DNA from: Candidatus Saccharimonadota bacterium | GTDB lineage: Bacteria; Patescibacteriota; Saccharimonadia; Saccharimonadales; Saccharimonadaceae | DNA length: 64,000 nucleotides | Assembly (NCBI GenBank): GCA_017433245.1 | Contig: JAFRHO010000013.1 | Span: forward strand, 1-64,000 | Reading direction: 5' to 3' | Part shown: in pieces, positions 25,059 through 34,559 of the stretch | Layout of the letters: each line of letters starts with the position of its first letter | Numbering within the stretch: position 1 is the stretch's first letter | Program-made: the position numbers and the translations under genes | Notes under the pieces: generated by a model | Databases searched by the model: none | Told to the model about the DNA's origin: nothing | The model's input: only the letters and a program-made list of their open reading frames with translations

Positions 25059-26512
25059 GCGAATTGGAATAATCTAACATTAGAGAGAGCAAGTCTTAAA
25101 GCTATTTTGTCAGTTTTGGTTGCTTCGGGATTTCTAGTAATGTATTTTTGGTGGATTCTAAGGTATTCTTGAAGTGATTTGACTTTGGGGTGGTCGATGG
25201 GAATTTGACGTAAGATAGAAAACCTGGCACGCATACGGCGTTCTTTGGTGACGTTTTTGAGTTTTGGGTATTTCGCGCTAATATCATCACACATTTGGTC
25301 GGTGAGAGTAATGAGATCGAACTTTTGGTCAGAAAAGTTGTTAATAATAGAAGACTGGTGATGACGATAGACATAATAGTCTTCTGGGATGAAGATAAGT
25401 TTTTTGGCTTTTAGTATTGCTTTATAGGTGGTGTCGACATCTTCATGTAGTTTGCCAATGGGGAATTTAATGCCCCTTAGCGTGTTTTTGGAGAATAGCT
25501 TCATGGTAGCGGCAACATTAAAGCCAGTTTCTTTTAGCATTGCCTTTATAGCATTTTCGGTGTCATAGATTGTTTCCTGATGATTACGATTGAAGCTTTT
25601 GGTTTTGCCACTAGGGAAGGATTCTGTAAATGAACAGGCGGCGATATCAGCTTGGGATTCTTTTAATGCTTTTAGTAAACTTTCTATCATCTCGGGTTTG
25701 ACTTCATCATCAGAATCAACAAAAGTAATGTAGTCGCCAGTAGCAGTTTTTATCCCAGCGTTTCTAGCGGCGGAAAGACCTTGGTTTTTTTGATTAATGA
25801 CTTGAATACGAGAATCTTGATTAGCGTATTTTTTGAGAATTGTAGGGGATTTGTCGGTCGAGCCATCATTGACGCAGATGATTTCAAGGTTATGGTGAGT
25901 TTCAGCGAGAACAGAATCTAGACATGTGGGGAGGTATTTGGCAGTATTGTAAACAGGAATGATGATGGAAACTTTAATGCCTGGGAAGGTATTATGTGAG
26001 GAATTTGCTTTGCTAGATTTGGATTTGGGAAAGACAAATTTGTCGTAAAAGAGGAAATTAAGAATCATAACAACAATAGAGGTGAGAGCGAAGGCACCGG
26101 TGGTGAGAATGAATTTGTAGCTGAAAGGGAGATGAATAGTATTAGTAATACCATAAGCGAATTCATAAAGTGGAGTGAGCAGGCTAAATAGCTGAGTGAG
26201 TGTGGGGCTGATAATGATGGCGATTAGAGCATTCCAGATGAAAAAGCGAATGACGGAGGTTTTAGTGACATGGCGTTCTTTCCAAGTTATTTTGGAGTGA
26301 GCAATGTAGGCTACAATGGTGGTGATAACGGTAGCGATAAGGGTAGAGAGCCAGATGAGATTGTCGTCTTTGATGATGAGATTTGACAGGAAGGCATATA
26401 GAACATAGTTGAAAACAGTGACGGCAACACCGACGAAGAAGTAGCGGGTGGCGTGCTTTCTGGTCTTGACATCTTTGTTGAATTTCGTGACCGAGTTGTT
26501 AGTTGAATCCAT
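25040..26512 (-). CDS. GtrA-type flippase domain fused to a GT2 glycosyltransferase
   Basis: 490 residues. Residues ~20-165 form a GtrA-like domain with four membrane helices (RYFFVGVAVTVFNYVLYAFL; a later helix before FYDKFVFPK). Residues ~180-490 form a GT2 domain: VSIIIPVYNTAKYLPTCLDS, CVNDGSTDKS, NQGLSAARNAGIKTATGDYI and VDSDDE. In most bacteria GtrA (lipid-linked sugar flipping) and the transferase are separate proteins. The fusion suggests that sugar transfer and flipping of the same lipid carrier are coupled. A TATAAT (26524-26519) lies 6 nt from the ATG, inside or next to the 3' end of the upstream gene. Confidence 0.85.
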   Translation of the reverse strand: MDSTNNSVTKFNKDVKTRKHATRYFFVGVAVTVFNYVLYAFLSNLIIKDDNLIWLSTLIATVITTIVAYIAHSKITWKERHVTKTSVIRFFIWNALIAIIISPTLTQLFSLLTPLYEFAYGITNTIHLPFSYKFILTTGAFALTSIVVMILNFLFYDKFVFPKSKSSKANSSHNTFPGIKVSIIIPVYNTAKYLPTCLDSVLAETHHNLEIICVNDGSTDKSPTILKKYANQDSRIQVINQKNQGLSAARNAGIKTATGDYITFVDSDDEVKPEMIESLLKALKESQADIAACSFTESFPSGKTKSFNRNHQETIYDTENAIKAMLKETGFNVAATMKLFSKNTLRGIKFPIGKLHEDVDTTYKAILKAKKLIFIPEDYYVYRHHQSSIINNFSDQKFDLITLTDQMCDDISAKYPKLKNVTKERRMRARFSILRQIPIDHPKVKSLQEYLRIHQKYITRNPEATKTDKIALRLALSNVRLFQFAYKLFK

Positions 26513-26524
26513 GAAGTAATTATA

Positions 26525-27628
26525 TCATGCTTCTGGAGTAGGCTCGGGGCCGCTTAGACCTGGCTCTGGAGCGGGCTGCGTGACGTTTTCAGTTGGTTCT
26601 GGGGCAGTTGTGGCCTCAGCTGGGGTTTCGGTTGGGGTCTCGGCTGTAGTTTCGGTTGGGGTCTCGGCTAGGGTTGGTTCTGGAGTAGTTGATAGGTCGA
26701 CTGGAGTTGGTTTAGAAATAGTCTGCGTGTCGTTTTCGGTGGTTTCAATTGGAGTTTTGATTTGAACATCTTCGATGGTTTCATTCGATGCTTTACGTTT
26801 TTCGTTGTGAGCAATAATAACTAGGGCTAACCATGAGTAGAATCCGCCATTAATTAATACTAAGGCTAGAATGGCGAATCTTGCAGCCATTTCATTGAGT
26901 GGAACCGGGAAAAGCAAGAATGATATTGCTACGAGGCAGCAATAAGAAATACAGATGATGGAGGTGATTTTGAGCCCCATTATTGAAGGAGAATAATTCT
27001 TGTATTTTAGACACGAAGCGATGAAGAAAGCAGAAATCATTACAATGGATGAAATAAGGTAGATTTTGGGAATTATGGGGATAAAATCTGCTATGGATAA
27101 TGTTCTGGTGTTGCCATAGGTTGAAGGCGTGTAGTCGTAATCATTGTAGTTGTTGTAGGTTTTGTAGCTATTACTATAATAGTCGTCATCGTAGTCGTAG
27201 TCATAGTCATCATATTCTTCGGTTAAATAGTTGGATGAACGTGTTTCAAGTGTGCTGTAGTCAGAAGAATTAGACGACGGAATATCGTTTACGGTACTAA
27301 TTGCAGACACAGTGCCACTGATCCAAAGAAATATTATTCCACATAGGACGGTGAGGACGCTACCGATAATACTAGCCCATGAAAAGATTTTAACAGGCCT
27401 ATTGTACTGTTCAATATATCTTAGATTGCCAATTGTGATTAGGGCAGGTAGGAGAAAGAGGGCAAAAGTTGCATAAAGTTTTGCCAATGTAAGACTGTTA
27501 TCTGGGATTAAGATAGCAAGAGATGCCATTATTATGTTTAGTATTATAATTGCTACGAAACACCTGATAGCAATGTCGCTGGCTTTTTCACCAGACTTCT
27601 TTTTGAATGAATTATTTGAGTTAACCAT
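26525..27628 (-). CDS. Six-helix membrane protein with Tyr/Asp-rich loop and Pro-Thr-Glu tail
   Basis: 367 residues, family not recognised. About six membrane helices: two near the N-terminus, one at ~80-100, then three at ~185-275. Between helices 3 and 4 there is a striking loop made largely of Tyr, Asp, Asn and Ser (EEYDDYDYDYDDDYYS). The C-terminal ~85 residues are a Pro/Thr/Glu low-complexity tail with repeated TPTET/AETP units. By helix count and positive charges both termini are probably cytoplasmic and the Tyr/Asp loop outside (inference). Its own promoter has TATAAT (27643-27638) 9 nt before the ATG. The GtrA-GT2 gene follows 12 nt downstream. Confidence 0.7.
   Translation of the reverse strand: MVNSNNSFKKKSGEKASDIAIRCFVAIIILNIIMASLAILIPDNSLTLAKLYATFALFLLPALITIGNLRYIEQYNRPVKIFSWASIIGSVLTVLCGIIFLWISGTVSAISTVNDIPSSNSSDYSTLETRSSNYLTEEYDDYDYDYDDDYYSNSYKTYNNYNDYDYTPSTYGNTRTLSIADFIPIIPKIYLISSIVMISAFFIASCLKYKNYSPSIMGLKITSIICISYCCLVAISFLLFPVPLNEMAARFAILALVLINGGFYSWLALVIIAHNEKRKASNETIEDVQIKTPIETTENDTQTISKPTPVDLSTTPEPTLAETPTETTAETPTETPAEATTAPEPTENVTQPAPEPGLSGPEPTPEA
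26618..26690 (-). repeat. Short tandem coding repeats (Pro-Thr-Glu tail)
   Basis: Imperfect 15-30 bp units (plus strand: ggtttcggttggggtctcgg and variants) encode repeated Thr-Pro-Thr-Glu-Thr and Ala-Glu blocks at the C-terminus of the six-helix membrane protein. Copy number may vary between strains. Confidence 0.65.
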
Positions 27629-27680
27629 AATAGTTTTATTATAACATGTATTATGTATTAATTGTGATAAGGCTGTAGTC

Positions 27681-27709
27681 TGGACAAAACTTGTGTTTTT
27701 TGGTATAAT
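27681..27709 (+). promoter_or_regulatory. uvrA promoter
   Basis: TGGACA (27681-27686), 17 bp, TATAAT (27704-27709). The start codon is 12 nt after the box, so the leader is only a few nucleotides. I see no LexA-type operator palindrome here. Confidence 0.6.
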
Positions 27710-27720
27710 ATTACGCGTTT

Positions 27721-30600
27721 ATGGAAGATAATTATATTAGAGTACGGGGGGCAAGGCAGAATAATTTACAAAATCTTGATGTGGATATTCCGCGAGATAA
27801 GTTAGTGATTATGACGGGGCTTTCGGGGTCGGGGAAATCGTCGCTCGCTTTTGATACGGTGTATGCGGAGGGGCAGCGCAGATATGTGGAGTCGCTGTCA
27901 TCTTATGCGAGAATGTTCCTTGGAATTATGGATAAGCCAGATGTAGATTCGATTACGGGGCTTTCGCCGGCGATATCGATTGATCAGAAATCAACGTCAC
28001 GAAATCCGCGCTCGACCGTGGCAACAGTGACGGAAGTCTATGATTATCTCCGCTTGTTATTCGCGCGGGTGGGGGTGCCGCATTGTCCGATTTGTCATAG
28101 AGAGGTTTCGAGACGGTCGGTTGAAGATATCGTAAATGAAGTAATGAAGTTGCCGCTGGGGTCTAAATGTATGTGTCTAGCACCGATAGTATCGGCTAAG
28201 AAAGGGGAGTTTGCGCATATTCCCGAACAGTATACTGCGAGAGGTTTTTCGCGAGTAAGGGTGGATGGGATTATTTATGCTTTGGATGAGTTTCCAGAAT
28301 TAAACAAAAATGAGAGACATGATATTGAAATAGTAGTGGATAGATTTGTACTATCCCCGGAATTGAGGTCTAGAATTGCTGGATCGATTGAACAGGCGCT
28401 GGAGATGGGGCAAGGGATTATTCAAGTTTTGCGCGTGACAGATAACGCGACAGCGGTGGGGGAAACGAAGATTAGTGCTTCGAACTCGGAGGTACTAACT
28501 TATTCACAGAGATATGCTTGTCCGGATCATCCGGAAGAATTGATACCGGAGTTAACGCCTAGGTTATTTTCATTCAATGCACCGGAAGGGGCGTGTCCAG
28601 TCTGTACGGGCCTTGGGACGAGAATGGAAATTGATCCGTCGCTGGTATTCAATAAGAATTTGACGATTGCGGAGGGTGGAATTCGGCCGTTTAATCGAGT
28701 GGGCCAGGATTCGTGGTGGTTGAAAAGGTTGATGGCAGTGGGGTTGAAGCATAATTTTAATGTATATACGCCGATTGGAGAATTATCTGAAGATGTGCAA
28801 CATATGATTCTATATGGGACAGGGGACGAAAAATATCAGATGAAGATTTCGGGTTCGGGACGATTTGCGGATGGTACGGTGTACGAGACAACGTATGAAG
28901 GGGTGATTCCGATGTTGGAGCGAAGGTATCATGATCCAAAGGTGTCGGATTTTACAAAGCATGACATTGAGAGATTTATGCGAGTGAGGGAATGTCAGGA
29001 ATGCCATGGAGCGAGGTTGAAACCTGCAGTGCTCGCAGTGACAGTACACGATCTCAATATAGTGGATATGTGTAATTTAGATGTGGAGGCGACGCTGGAG
29101 GTTTTGAATCAGGATTTAGGATTTTCGGAATCGGAGGAATTGATTGCGGGACCGATTTTGAAGGAGATTCGGGAACGGGTGCAATTTATGCAGGATGTAG
29201 GGCTAGGATATTTGGAGCTGGGGCGGGCGGCGAATACATTGTCAGGTGGGGAAGCGCAGAGGATTAGACTTGCAACACAGATTGGATCAGGATTGACGGG
29301 AGTGCTATATGTGTTAGATGAACCGTCGATTGGGTTGCACCAGAGAGATAATGACAAGTTGATTGCAACTTTGAAACATTTGAGAGATTTGAAAAATACC
29401 GTTCTAGTAGTGGAGCATGATGAGGATACGATGCTCGCGTCGGATTATATTATTGATATTGGTCCGGGGGCGGGGGCGCAAGGTGGGCGATTGGTGGCGG
29501 CCGGTACACCAGAGGAGATAATGGTGAATCCAAATTCGATTACAGGAAAATACTTATCGGGTGAGATGACGATTCCGGTACCAAAGAAGCGTCGCAGGGC
29601 CCGAGCGGGACGAGAGTTAGTGGTTGTGGGGGCGAGAGAGAATAATTTAAAAAATATTGATGTGCATTTTCCATTAGGAGTAATGACGGTGGTGTCAGGC
29701 GTGTCTGGGTCGGGGAAATCTACGTTGGTGAACTCAATTCTCGCAAATGAATTGTTGGCAAGGCTCCATCGGGCACAGACCGTATCAGGTACGCATGAAA
29801 GAATTGACGGGATTGAAAACTTGAATAAGGTGATTGTAATTGACCAGTCGCCGATTGGGCGGACGCCGCGGTCGAATCCAGCGACTTATACTGGTGTGTT
29901 TACGTCAATCCGAGAACTGTTTGCGGGCCAGCCGGAAGCGGAAATACGAGGGTATAAGGCAGGGAGATTTTCGTTTAATGTAAAGGGTGGGCGGTGTGAA
30001 CATTGTCAGGGGGATGGGGTAAATAAAATTGAAATGCATTTTCTTCCTGATGTGTATGTAACGTGTCCGAAGTGTCGCGGGAAAAGGTATAATGCGGAAG
30101 CTTTGGAGATTAAATATAAGGGTAAAGATATTTCGCAAGTGCTTGATATGACGATTGATGAGGCGGCAGAATTCTTTGCAAACATACCATCGATAGCTAC
30201 GAAACTGAGGACTATACAAGAAGTAGGTTTGGGATATATTAGACTAGGGCAGCCGGCGACAACTTTCTCGGGGGGTGAGGCACAGAGAATTAAGTTGGCA
30301 ACTGAATTAGCGCGAAGATCTACTGGAAAGACTTTATATATTTTGGATGAGCCTACAACAGGATTACACTCGGATGATGTGAAGAGACTCCTTTCGATTT
30401 TGAATCGATTGGTGGATGGGGGGAATTCGATGATTGTGATTGAGCATAATTTGCATGTGATAAAGAGTGCGGACTGGGTGATTGATATGGGTCCAGAAGG
30501 GGGTCTAAAAGGGGGGCAAGTTTGTGCTTGTGGTACGCCGGAGGATTTGGCGAAATCCGCGAAGACCCCAACTGGAGAATACTTACGGAAATACTTATGA
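27721..30600 (+). CDS. uvrA: Excinuclease ABC subunit A
   Basis: 959 residues, full length. UvrA is the damage-sensing ATPase of nucleotide excision repair and loads UvrB. It has two ABC modules: Walker [15 protein letters not shown] and [13 protein letters not shown], signatures [11 protein letters not shown] and [11 protein letters not shown], Walker [14 protein letters not shown] and [12 protein letters not shown]. The zinc sites CQECHGARL and CEHCQGDG...CPKCRGKRY are intact. In the first zinc module the usual CPxC appears as CPDH (before [16 protein letters not shown]), that is Cys to His. It is translationally coupled to a methyltransferase by ATGA. Confidence 0.98.
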   Translation: MEDNYIRVRGARQNNLQNLDVDIPRDKLVIMTGLSGSGKSSLAFDTVYAEGQRRYVESLSSYARMFLGIMDKPDVDSITGLSPAISIDQKSTSRNPRSTVATVTEVYDYLRLLFARVGVPHCPICHREVSRRSVEDIVNEVMKLPLGSKCMCLAPIVSAKKGEFAHIPEQYTARGFSRVRVDGIIYALDEFPELNKNERHDIEIVVDRFVLSPELRSRIAGSIEQALEMGQGIIQVLRVTDNATAVGETKISASNSEVLTYSQRYACPDHPEELIPELTPRLFSFNAPEGACPVCTGLGTRMEIDPSLVFNKNLTIAEGGIRPFNRVGQDSWWLKRLMAVGLKHNFNVYTPIGELSEDVQHMILYGTGDEKYQMKISGSGRFADGTVYETTYEGVIPMLERRYHDPKVSDFTKHDIERFMRVRECQECHGARLKPAVLAVTVHDLNIVDMCNLDVEATLEVLNQDLGFSESEELIAGPILKEIRERVQFMQDVGLGYLELGRAANTLSGGEAQRIRLATQIGSGLTGVLYVLDEPSIGLHQRDNDKLIATLKHLRDLKNTVLVVEHDEDTMLASDYIIDIGPGAGAQGGRLVAAGTPEEIMVNPNSITGKYLSGEMTIPVPKKRRRARAGRELVVVGARENNLKNIDVHFPLGVMTVVSGVSGSGKSTLVNSILANELLARLHRAQTVSGTHERIDGIENLNKVIVIDQSPIGRTPRSNPATYTGVFTSIRELFAGQPEAEIRGYKAGRFSFNVKGGRCEHCQGDGVNKIEMHFLPDVYVTCPKCRGKRYNAEALEIKYKGKDISQVLDMTIDEAAEFFANIPSIATKLRTIQEVGLGYIRLGQPATTFSGGEAQRIKLATELARRSTGKTLYILDEPTTGLHSDDVKRLLSILNRLVDGGNSMIVIEHNLHVIKSADWVIDMGPEGGLKGGQVCACGTPEDLAKSAKTPTGEYLRKYL

Positions 30601-31169
30601 GTTGGAAGAATGACCAGGTAAACGAGAAAGAGACTAAGAGAATTCTGGAACTTGCGGAATCTGTTTTAGATGTAGAAGGAGACTTCGTGGAATTTGGATG
30701 TTATAAGGGTGATACATCGCTGTTGCTTCAAGAAATACTTGTGAAGAGTGATGTGGAAAAGTCTGCTAAAAGATTATGGATTTATGATTCATTTGAGGGA
30801 TTACCGGAAAAAGGTTCTCAGGATGAGTCGGTACTAGGCGTATTGTTCAAAAGTGGTGAATTGGCAGTGACAAAGAGGGAAGTGAAGCAGAGATTTTTGA
30901 AGGCAGGGCTGCCGGTGCCGGTAATAAAGAAGGTATGGTTTGCAGATTTGACTGAGGCGGATTTGCCTGAAAGAATTGCTTTTGCGTTTCTGGATGGAGA
31001 TTTTTATGAGTCGATTAAGGATTCACTAAAATTAGTAGTTCCTAGGATGAGTGAAGGTGGAGTGGTAGCGGTGCATGATTATACGAATCCGGCGTTGCCT
31101 GGGGTAAAAAGGGCGGTGGATGAGCTGGGGATTAAAAACAACAAAAAGTTTCGTATAGAGTTGTTATAG
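30597..31169 (+). CDS. TylF-like class I SAM methyltransferase
   Basis: 190 residues. The SAM-binding loop is VEFGCYKGDTS (E/DxGxxxG type), followed by YDSFEGLPEKGSQDE and the metal/SAM segment FAFLDGDFYESIKDSL, with VAVHDYTNPALPGVKRAVDE near the end, as in the TylF/macrocin O-methyltransferase family. The target is probably a hydroxyl on a sugar, which fits the glycan genes, but this cannot be read directly. The ATG lies in the ATGA overlap with the uvrA stop; a longer open frame 5' of it lies inside uvrA. Confidence 0.8.
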   Translation: MSWKNDQVNEKETKRILELAESVLDVEGDFVEFGCYKGDTSLLLQEILVKSDVEKSAKRLWIYDSFEGLPEKGSQDESVLGVLFKSGELAVTKREVKQRFLKAGLPVPVIKKVWFADLTEADLPERIAFAFLDGDFYESIKDSLKLVVPRMSEGGVVAVHDYTNPALPGVKRAVDELGIKNNKKFRIELL

Positions 31170-31218
31170 GTTTCATTGATGTTTGACTGAAATAGTATTC
31201 TGTAGTAGCATAAGTATA

Positions 31219-33804
31219 ATGAGACGAAATTTGAAGAGGGGCTTTTGGGGTTTGGTGTTAATAATATTTTTTGCGGTATTTTGCTCAGTGAGGGTATATG
31301 CAAAGGAGGCGGTTGATTTAAGGGCAAAAGCTGCTAATTCAATTTATTTTTATGAAGAATGTGGTGCCAGAATGACAAATGGTAGTGCTTCGGCTGGCTC
31401 AATATTTAACCCAAATGGTGATTTTAATGAAAATGCTACTAAAATAATGACTGGATTATTAAATGCTGGTTATTCACAAGCCGAAACTGCTGGTGTAATT
31501 GGTAGTTTGAAGGGGGAGAGTGGGGCATTTAATCCTGGTGAAGGTGAAAACAAATACATGGGTGATATTAGCGAAAACGATATGAGTTTTCGTGTGACTG
31601 ACTCGGCCTGTTATAGTAGATGTGGTTTTGGAATAGCGCAATGGACGTCTCAAAATAGGCAAGAGGGATTACAAGATTATGCAGATAGTAAGAATATGTC
31701 GGTAGCATCTCTTAGTTTGCAAATTGAATACTTAATTGTTGAACTTAAGAGTCCTAGTTATAATTTTGCTCCTGGTAGTTCGAATTTTGATACGAATGGC
31801 GAAAATAATGCAGAAGCAGCAGGTAGGGCTGCTACGGCGGTGTGTGAAAGATATGAAATACCAGGCACTACTGCTGAAGAGGTACGTTATAAATGTAATA
31901 ACGATGTACGTAATAGTGTTGCTTTCGGAAAGGCAGCATTTGAATTTATGGAAAACAATAGAAAAGGCGGTGGTAGTTCTTTGAGTGTAAATTCGTCTGA
32001 CAATTCTGACGAAGAAAGTGGCGATGAGGATGCTTCGACGGCTTCAAATAGTAATAATGATTCGAATGTGATGAATGAGGGCCAGAATGTAACTGTTATA
32101 GGTGATTCTATCACTGTGAGATCAGAAGCTGCTGGAAGTTTTGATAAGAAACTAAAAAATGCCGATATTTATAAACCACAAGTAGGAAAGCATATGGTTA
32201 TTGATGATGCTTCGGGAGGTGATTCTGGAAAAACACTCATTGAAGAACTAATTAAGAGCAACACATTACGAGATATTGTAGTGGTTGCACTTGGGACGAA
32301 TGATGGATTGACAAAAAATGATGTGCAAGGTGTGGTGGATACGATTAACGGTGATGGGCAACATACAATAGTATTTGTGACAAATTATGGGGTATCGGAG
32401 CATGATTATACGTCAAATAATAATGTATTTAAAGAAATTAAAGCTAATAATTCGAACGTAGTATTGGCAAACTGGGCCGGTGTCGTAGGTGCAGACCCGA
32501 GTAGGTATATGGATGATGATGTACATCCAAAGGAAGGTGTTGGTACGGATTTGTTTGTTAACACAATATATGAGGCATTGACAAATGGTATAACTGAGTC
32601 ACAAGAAAGGCAATATAATGAGGTGTGCCCACCCAAAGAGTTGAATTCTAGTAGTGATACGGATGAAAATGGGGTGACTTTTGCGGATTATAACGGCAAT
32701 ACTATCGCGTTTCCAATAGCGGAAGCAACAAAAGATAATATTTCTGGTGGGAGAGGGCAGTATACTTTTCTTTCTAATATTCCGTGCAATAATAGTGCTG
32801 GATGTCATTATGGCCCTAGTGCTGATGCTGCTTTTGATATTTGTTATAATAGTACAAAATGTAGTAAAGAAACACCAGTTGTATCAATAACTGATGGTAC
32901 TGTTACTCGGGACATACAAACGATAAGAAATGGTGCGCAGTGCAATCATGTGCGTATTAAATCAGACATTGATAATACCGTAATAGCATATATGCATTTA
33001 TTGTATGAACCTGATTTGCCGTGGCATGCTGGTGATAAAGTAAAGGCAGGTGATTTGATTGGGCATGTTTCTGATGTAGGACCATGCCATGATAATTCGA
33101 CGCCGCACGTACATATAGATAAAGGTTCAGATACTTCGGCAACTGGAGGTCCATCTGGACCTTCTGATCGGGATCCTGAATTGGTGAAAATGATAAATGC
33201 GGCTTATGATAATCTGCCAGAAAATGAAGCAGAATTAGCGGCAAAGAAAAGTGGTAATAATATAGGTGATACTGGCTTAACCTATGAGCAAGCGAAAATA
33301 TTTATGAAGCATTATGGTGCGAACCTTAGTGATAGTAGTAGTGATGCTGTGGGTAGTGCATTGTGGGGGGCGTGTAATGGTGGCGGCTCGAATTGCGTAA
33401 CGTTTTCAGCCTTCTTCTATAATAAGTTTACTTCGAATAATCGGAAGACGTTTGGCAATGGATTTGAAGTTGTTAATAATTTGAAAAATGATAATAACGT
33501 GACAATTGGTACAAGAGCAAAAGTGTGGTCAATCTTTAGTTGGAGTAATGGTGGGTATGGCCATACTGGTGTGATACTTGGGCATCATGATGGGAAATGG
33601 ATTGTAGGGCATGCGTCTTGTAGTAATACTGGCATTGGCGAAGGGACTGGGCTAAAAGATGGTGGTGGTTCTGGGTATGTAGTTGAAGATAAAGACGTAA
33701 CATCGGCGGTTGGGGGAAAAGGTGCTACTGGATTAAAGTATGCCTATCTTTCAAAAATAATTAATACTGATGCGATATCGAGGTATTTAAAAAATGGAAA
33801 GTAA
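31219..33804 (+). CDS. Four-module secreted cell-wall hydrolase (phage-lysozyme-like, SGNH, M23, CHAP-like)
   Basis: 861 residues. Signal peptide at 1-30. (1) Residues ~60-230: phage-tail-lysozyme-like domain, ATKIMTGLLNAGYSQAETAG then SLKGESGAF with the candidate catalytic Glu. (2) A Ser/Asp/Asn linker, then ~290-460: SGNH hydrolase, VIGDSIT, VVALGTNDG and DDVHP (Ser, Asn, Asp-His). (3) ~510-640: M23-like LytM fold, including AYMHL, KVKAGDLIGHVSDVG and TPHVHID; the first metal motif appears as HYGPSADAAFD. (4) ~680-845: CHAP-like, SNCVTFSAFFYN and YGHTGVILGHHDG. The parts suggest glycan cleavage, deacetylation and peptide cleavage of peptidoglycan. ATG 31219 is chosen from a TTGACT/TAGCAT promoter fit and signal-peptide position. 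Confidence 0.85.
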   Translation: MRRNLKRGFWGLVLIIFFAVFCSVRVYAKEAVDLRAKAANSIYFYEECGARMTNGSASAGSIFNPNGDFNENATKIMTGLLNAGYSQAETAGVIGSLKGESGAFNPGEGENKYMGDISENDMSFRVTDSACYSRCGFGIAQWTSQNRQEGLQDYADSKNMSVASLSLQIEYLIVELKSPSYNFAPGSSNFDTNGENNAEAAGRAATAVCERYEIPGTTAEEVRYKCNNDVRNSVAFGKAAFEFMENNRKGGGSSLSVNSSDNSDEESGDEDASTASNSNNDSNVMNEGQNVTVIGDSITVRSEAAGSFDKKLKNADIYKPQVGKHMVIDDASGGDSGKTLIEELIKSNTLRDIVVVALGTNDGLTKNDVQGVVDTINGDGQHTIVFVTNYGVSEHDYTSNNNVFKEIKANNSNVVLANWAGVVGADPSRYMDDDVHPKEGVGTDLFVNTIYEALTNGITESQERQYNEVCPPKELNSSSDTDENGVTFADYNGNTIAFPIAEATKDNISGGRGQYTFLSNIPCNNSAGCHYGPSADAAFDICYNSTKCSKETPVVSITDGTVTRDIQTIRNGAQCNHVRIKSDIDNTVIAYMHLLYEPDLPWHAGDKVKAGDLIGHVSDVGPCHDNSTPHVHIDKGSDTSATGGPSGPSDRDPELVKMINAAYDNLPENEAELAAKKSGNNIGDTGLTYEQAKIFMKHYGANLSDSSSDAVGSALWGACNGGGSNCVTFSAFFYNKFTSNNRKTFGNGFEVVNNLKNDNNVTIGTRAKVWSIFSWSNGGYGHTGVILGHHDGKWIVGHASCSNTGIGEGTGLKDGGGSGYVVEDKDVTSAVGGKGATGLKYAYLSKIINTDAISRYLKNGK

Positions 33805-34558
33805 TAGCGAAGACTACATAATGATAAATAATACTAATACGAAGAATACAAAAAAAACGTGGTTGATTGTCGTCGGAATAAGTTTGATTGTAATAACGAC
33901 TATAGTAATAGTGATATTGGCAAGTCGAAATACGCAAACACGTTATGAGCATATGATTAAAGTTGAAGGATATAATGAACTGGATGTATCGATACCGTTG
34001 TCCGTACGGGAGGACTTTGGCGCTCAGTTGTATTATTTGTTAGAGCAATATCATGAATTGTCGATGGATTCTTCTGAAGAAGTAGCTGTAATACGTGGAG
34101 AATCTTTGACTAAAGATTTGGGTGGAGAAATTAAGATGGTCTCTTTTATAGTGGATATAGATAACTTACAGCAAACCTATCGGATAGTATTGAACTGGTC
34201 TGACACTGAAGAAGTATTGGATAATGTTTCAATTGAATGTGTAAGTAAAAGTGAATCAAATTATCCAGATACAGAATGCCATGGGATGACAACTTCATCA
34301 GAATCCATAGTGTACCTATTGCCCAATACACTTAATTTGAAAAATGGTCAAAAAGTACAACTTGAGTATGGTTTTACGACTAGTGACGGGAAGGATATTG
34401 TAACAATAGTAGTTGGTAGTTGTGGAAATAAGGATTTAGAAAAAAATGCCTTATCAGCTGCGGAGGAATGGGTAGAGTCGCAAGGATTCGATTTGGATGA
34501 AATACTTTTTGAAATGAACTCAGTATATAAGAATTGTTCATTGAAAGGAGATAAATAA
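33794..34558 (+). CDS. Membrane-anchored exported protein, unknown
   Basis: 254 residues. A short polar N-terminus, one membrane helix (~22-45, TWLIVVGISLIVITTIVIVI), then an exported alpha/beta domain with four cysteines (IECVSK, TECHG, GSCGN, KNCS). No family recognised. The start overlaps the hydrolase 3' end by 11 bp, so translation is coupled; a second ATG at 33821 is possible. The next gene encodes a protein of similar build. A role as a partner or immunity-type factor for the hydrolase is possible from context only. Confidence 0.65.
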   Translation: MESNSEDYIMINNTNTKNTKKTWLIVVGISLIVITTIVIVILASRNTQTRYEHMIKVEGYNELDVSIPLSVREDFGAQLYYLLEQYHELSMDSSEEVAVIRGESLTKDLGGEIKMVSFIVDIDNLQQTYRIVLNWSDTEEVLDNVSIECVSKSESNYPDTECHGMTTSSESIVYLLPNTLNLKNGQKVQLEYGFTTSDGKDIVTIVVGSCGNKDLEKNALSAAEEWVESQGFDLDEILFEMNSVYKNCSLKGDK

Positions 34559-34559
34559 G

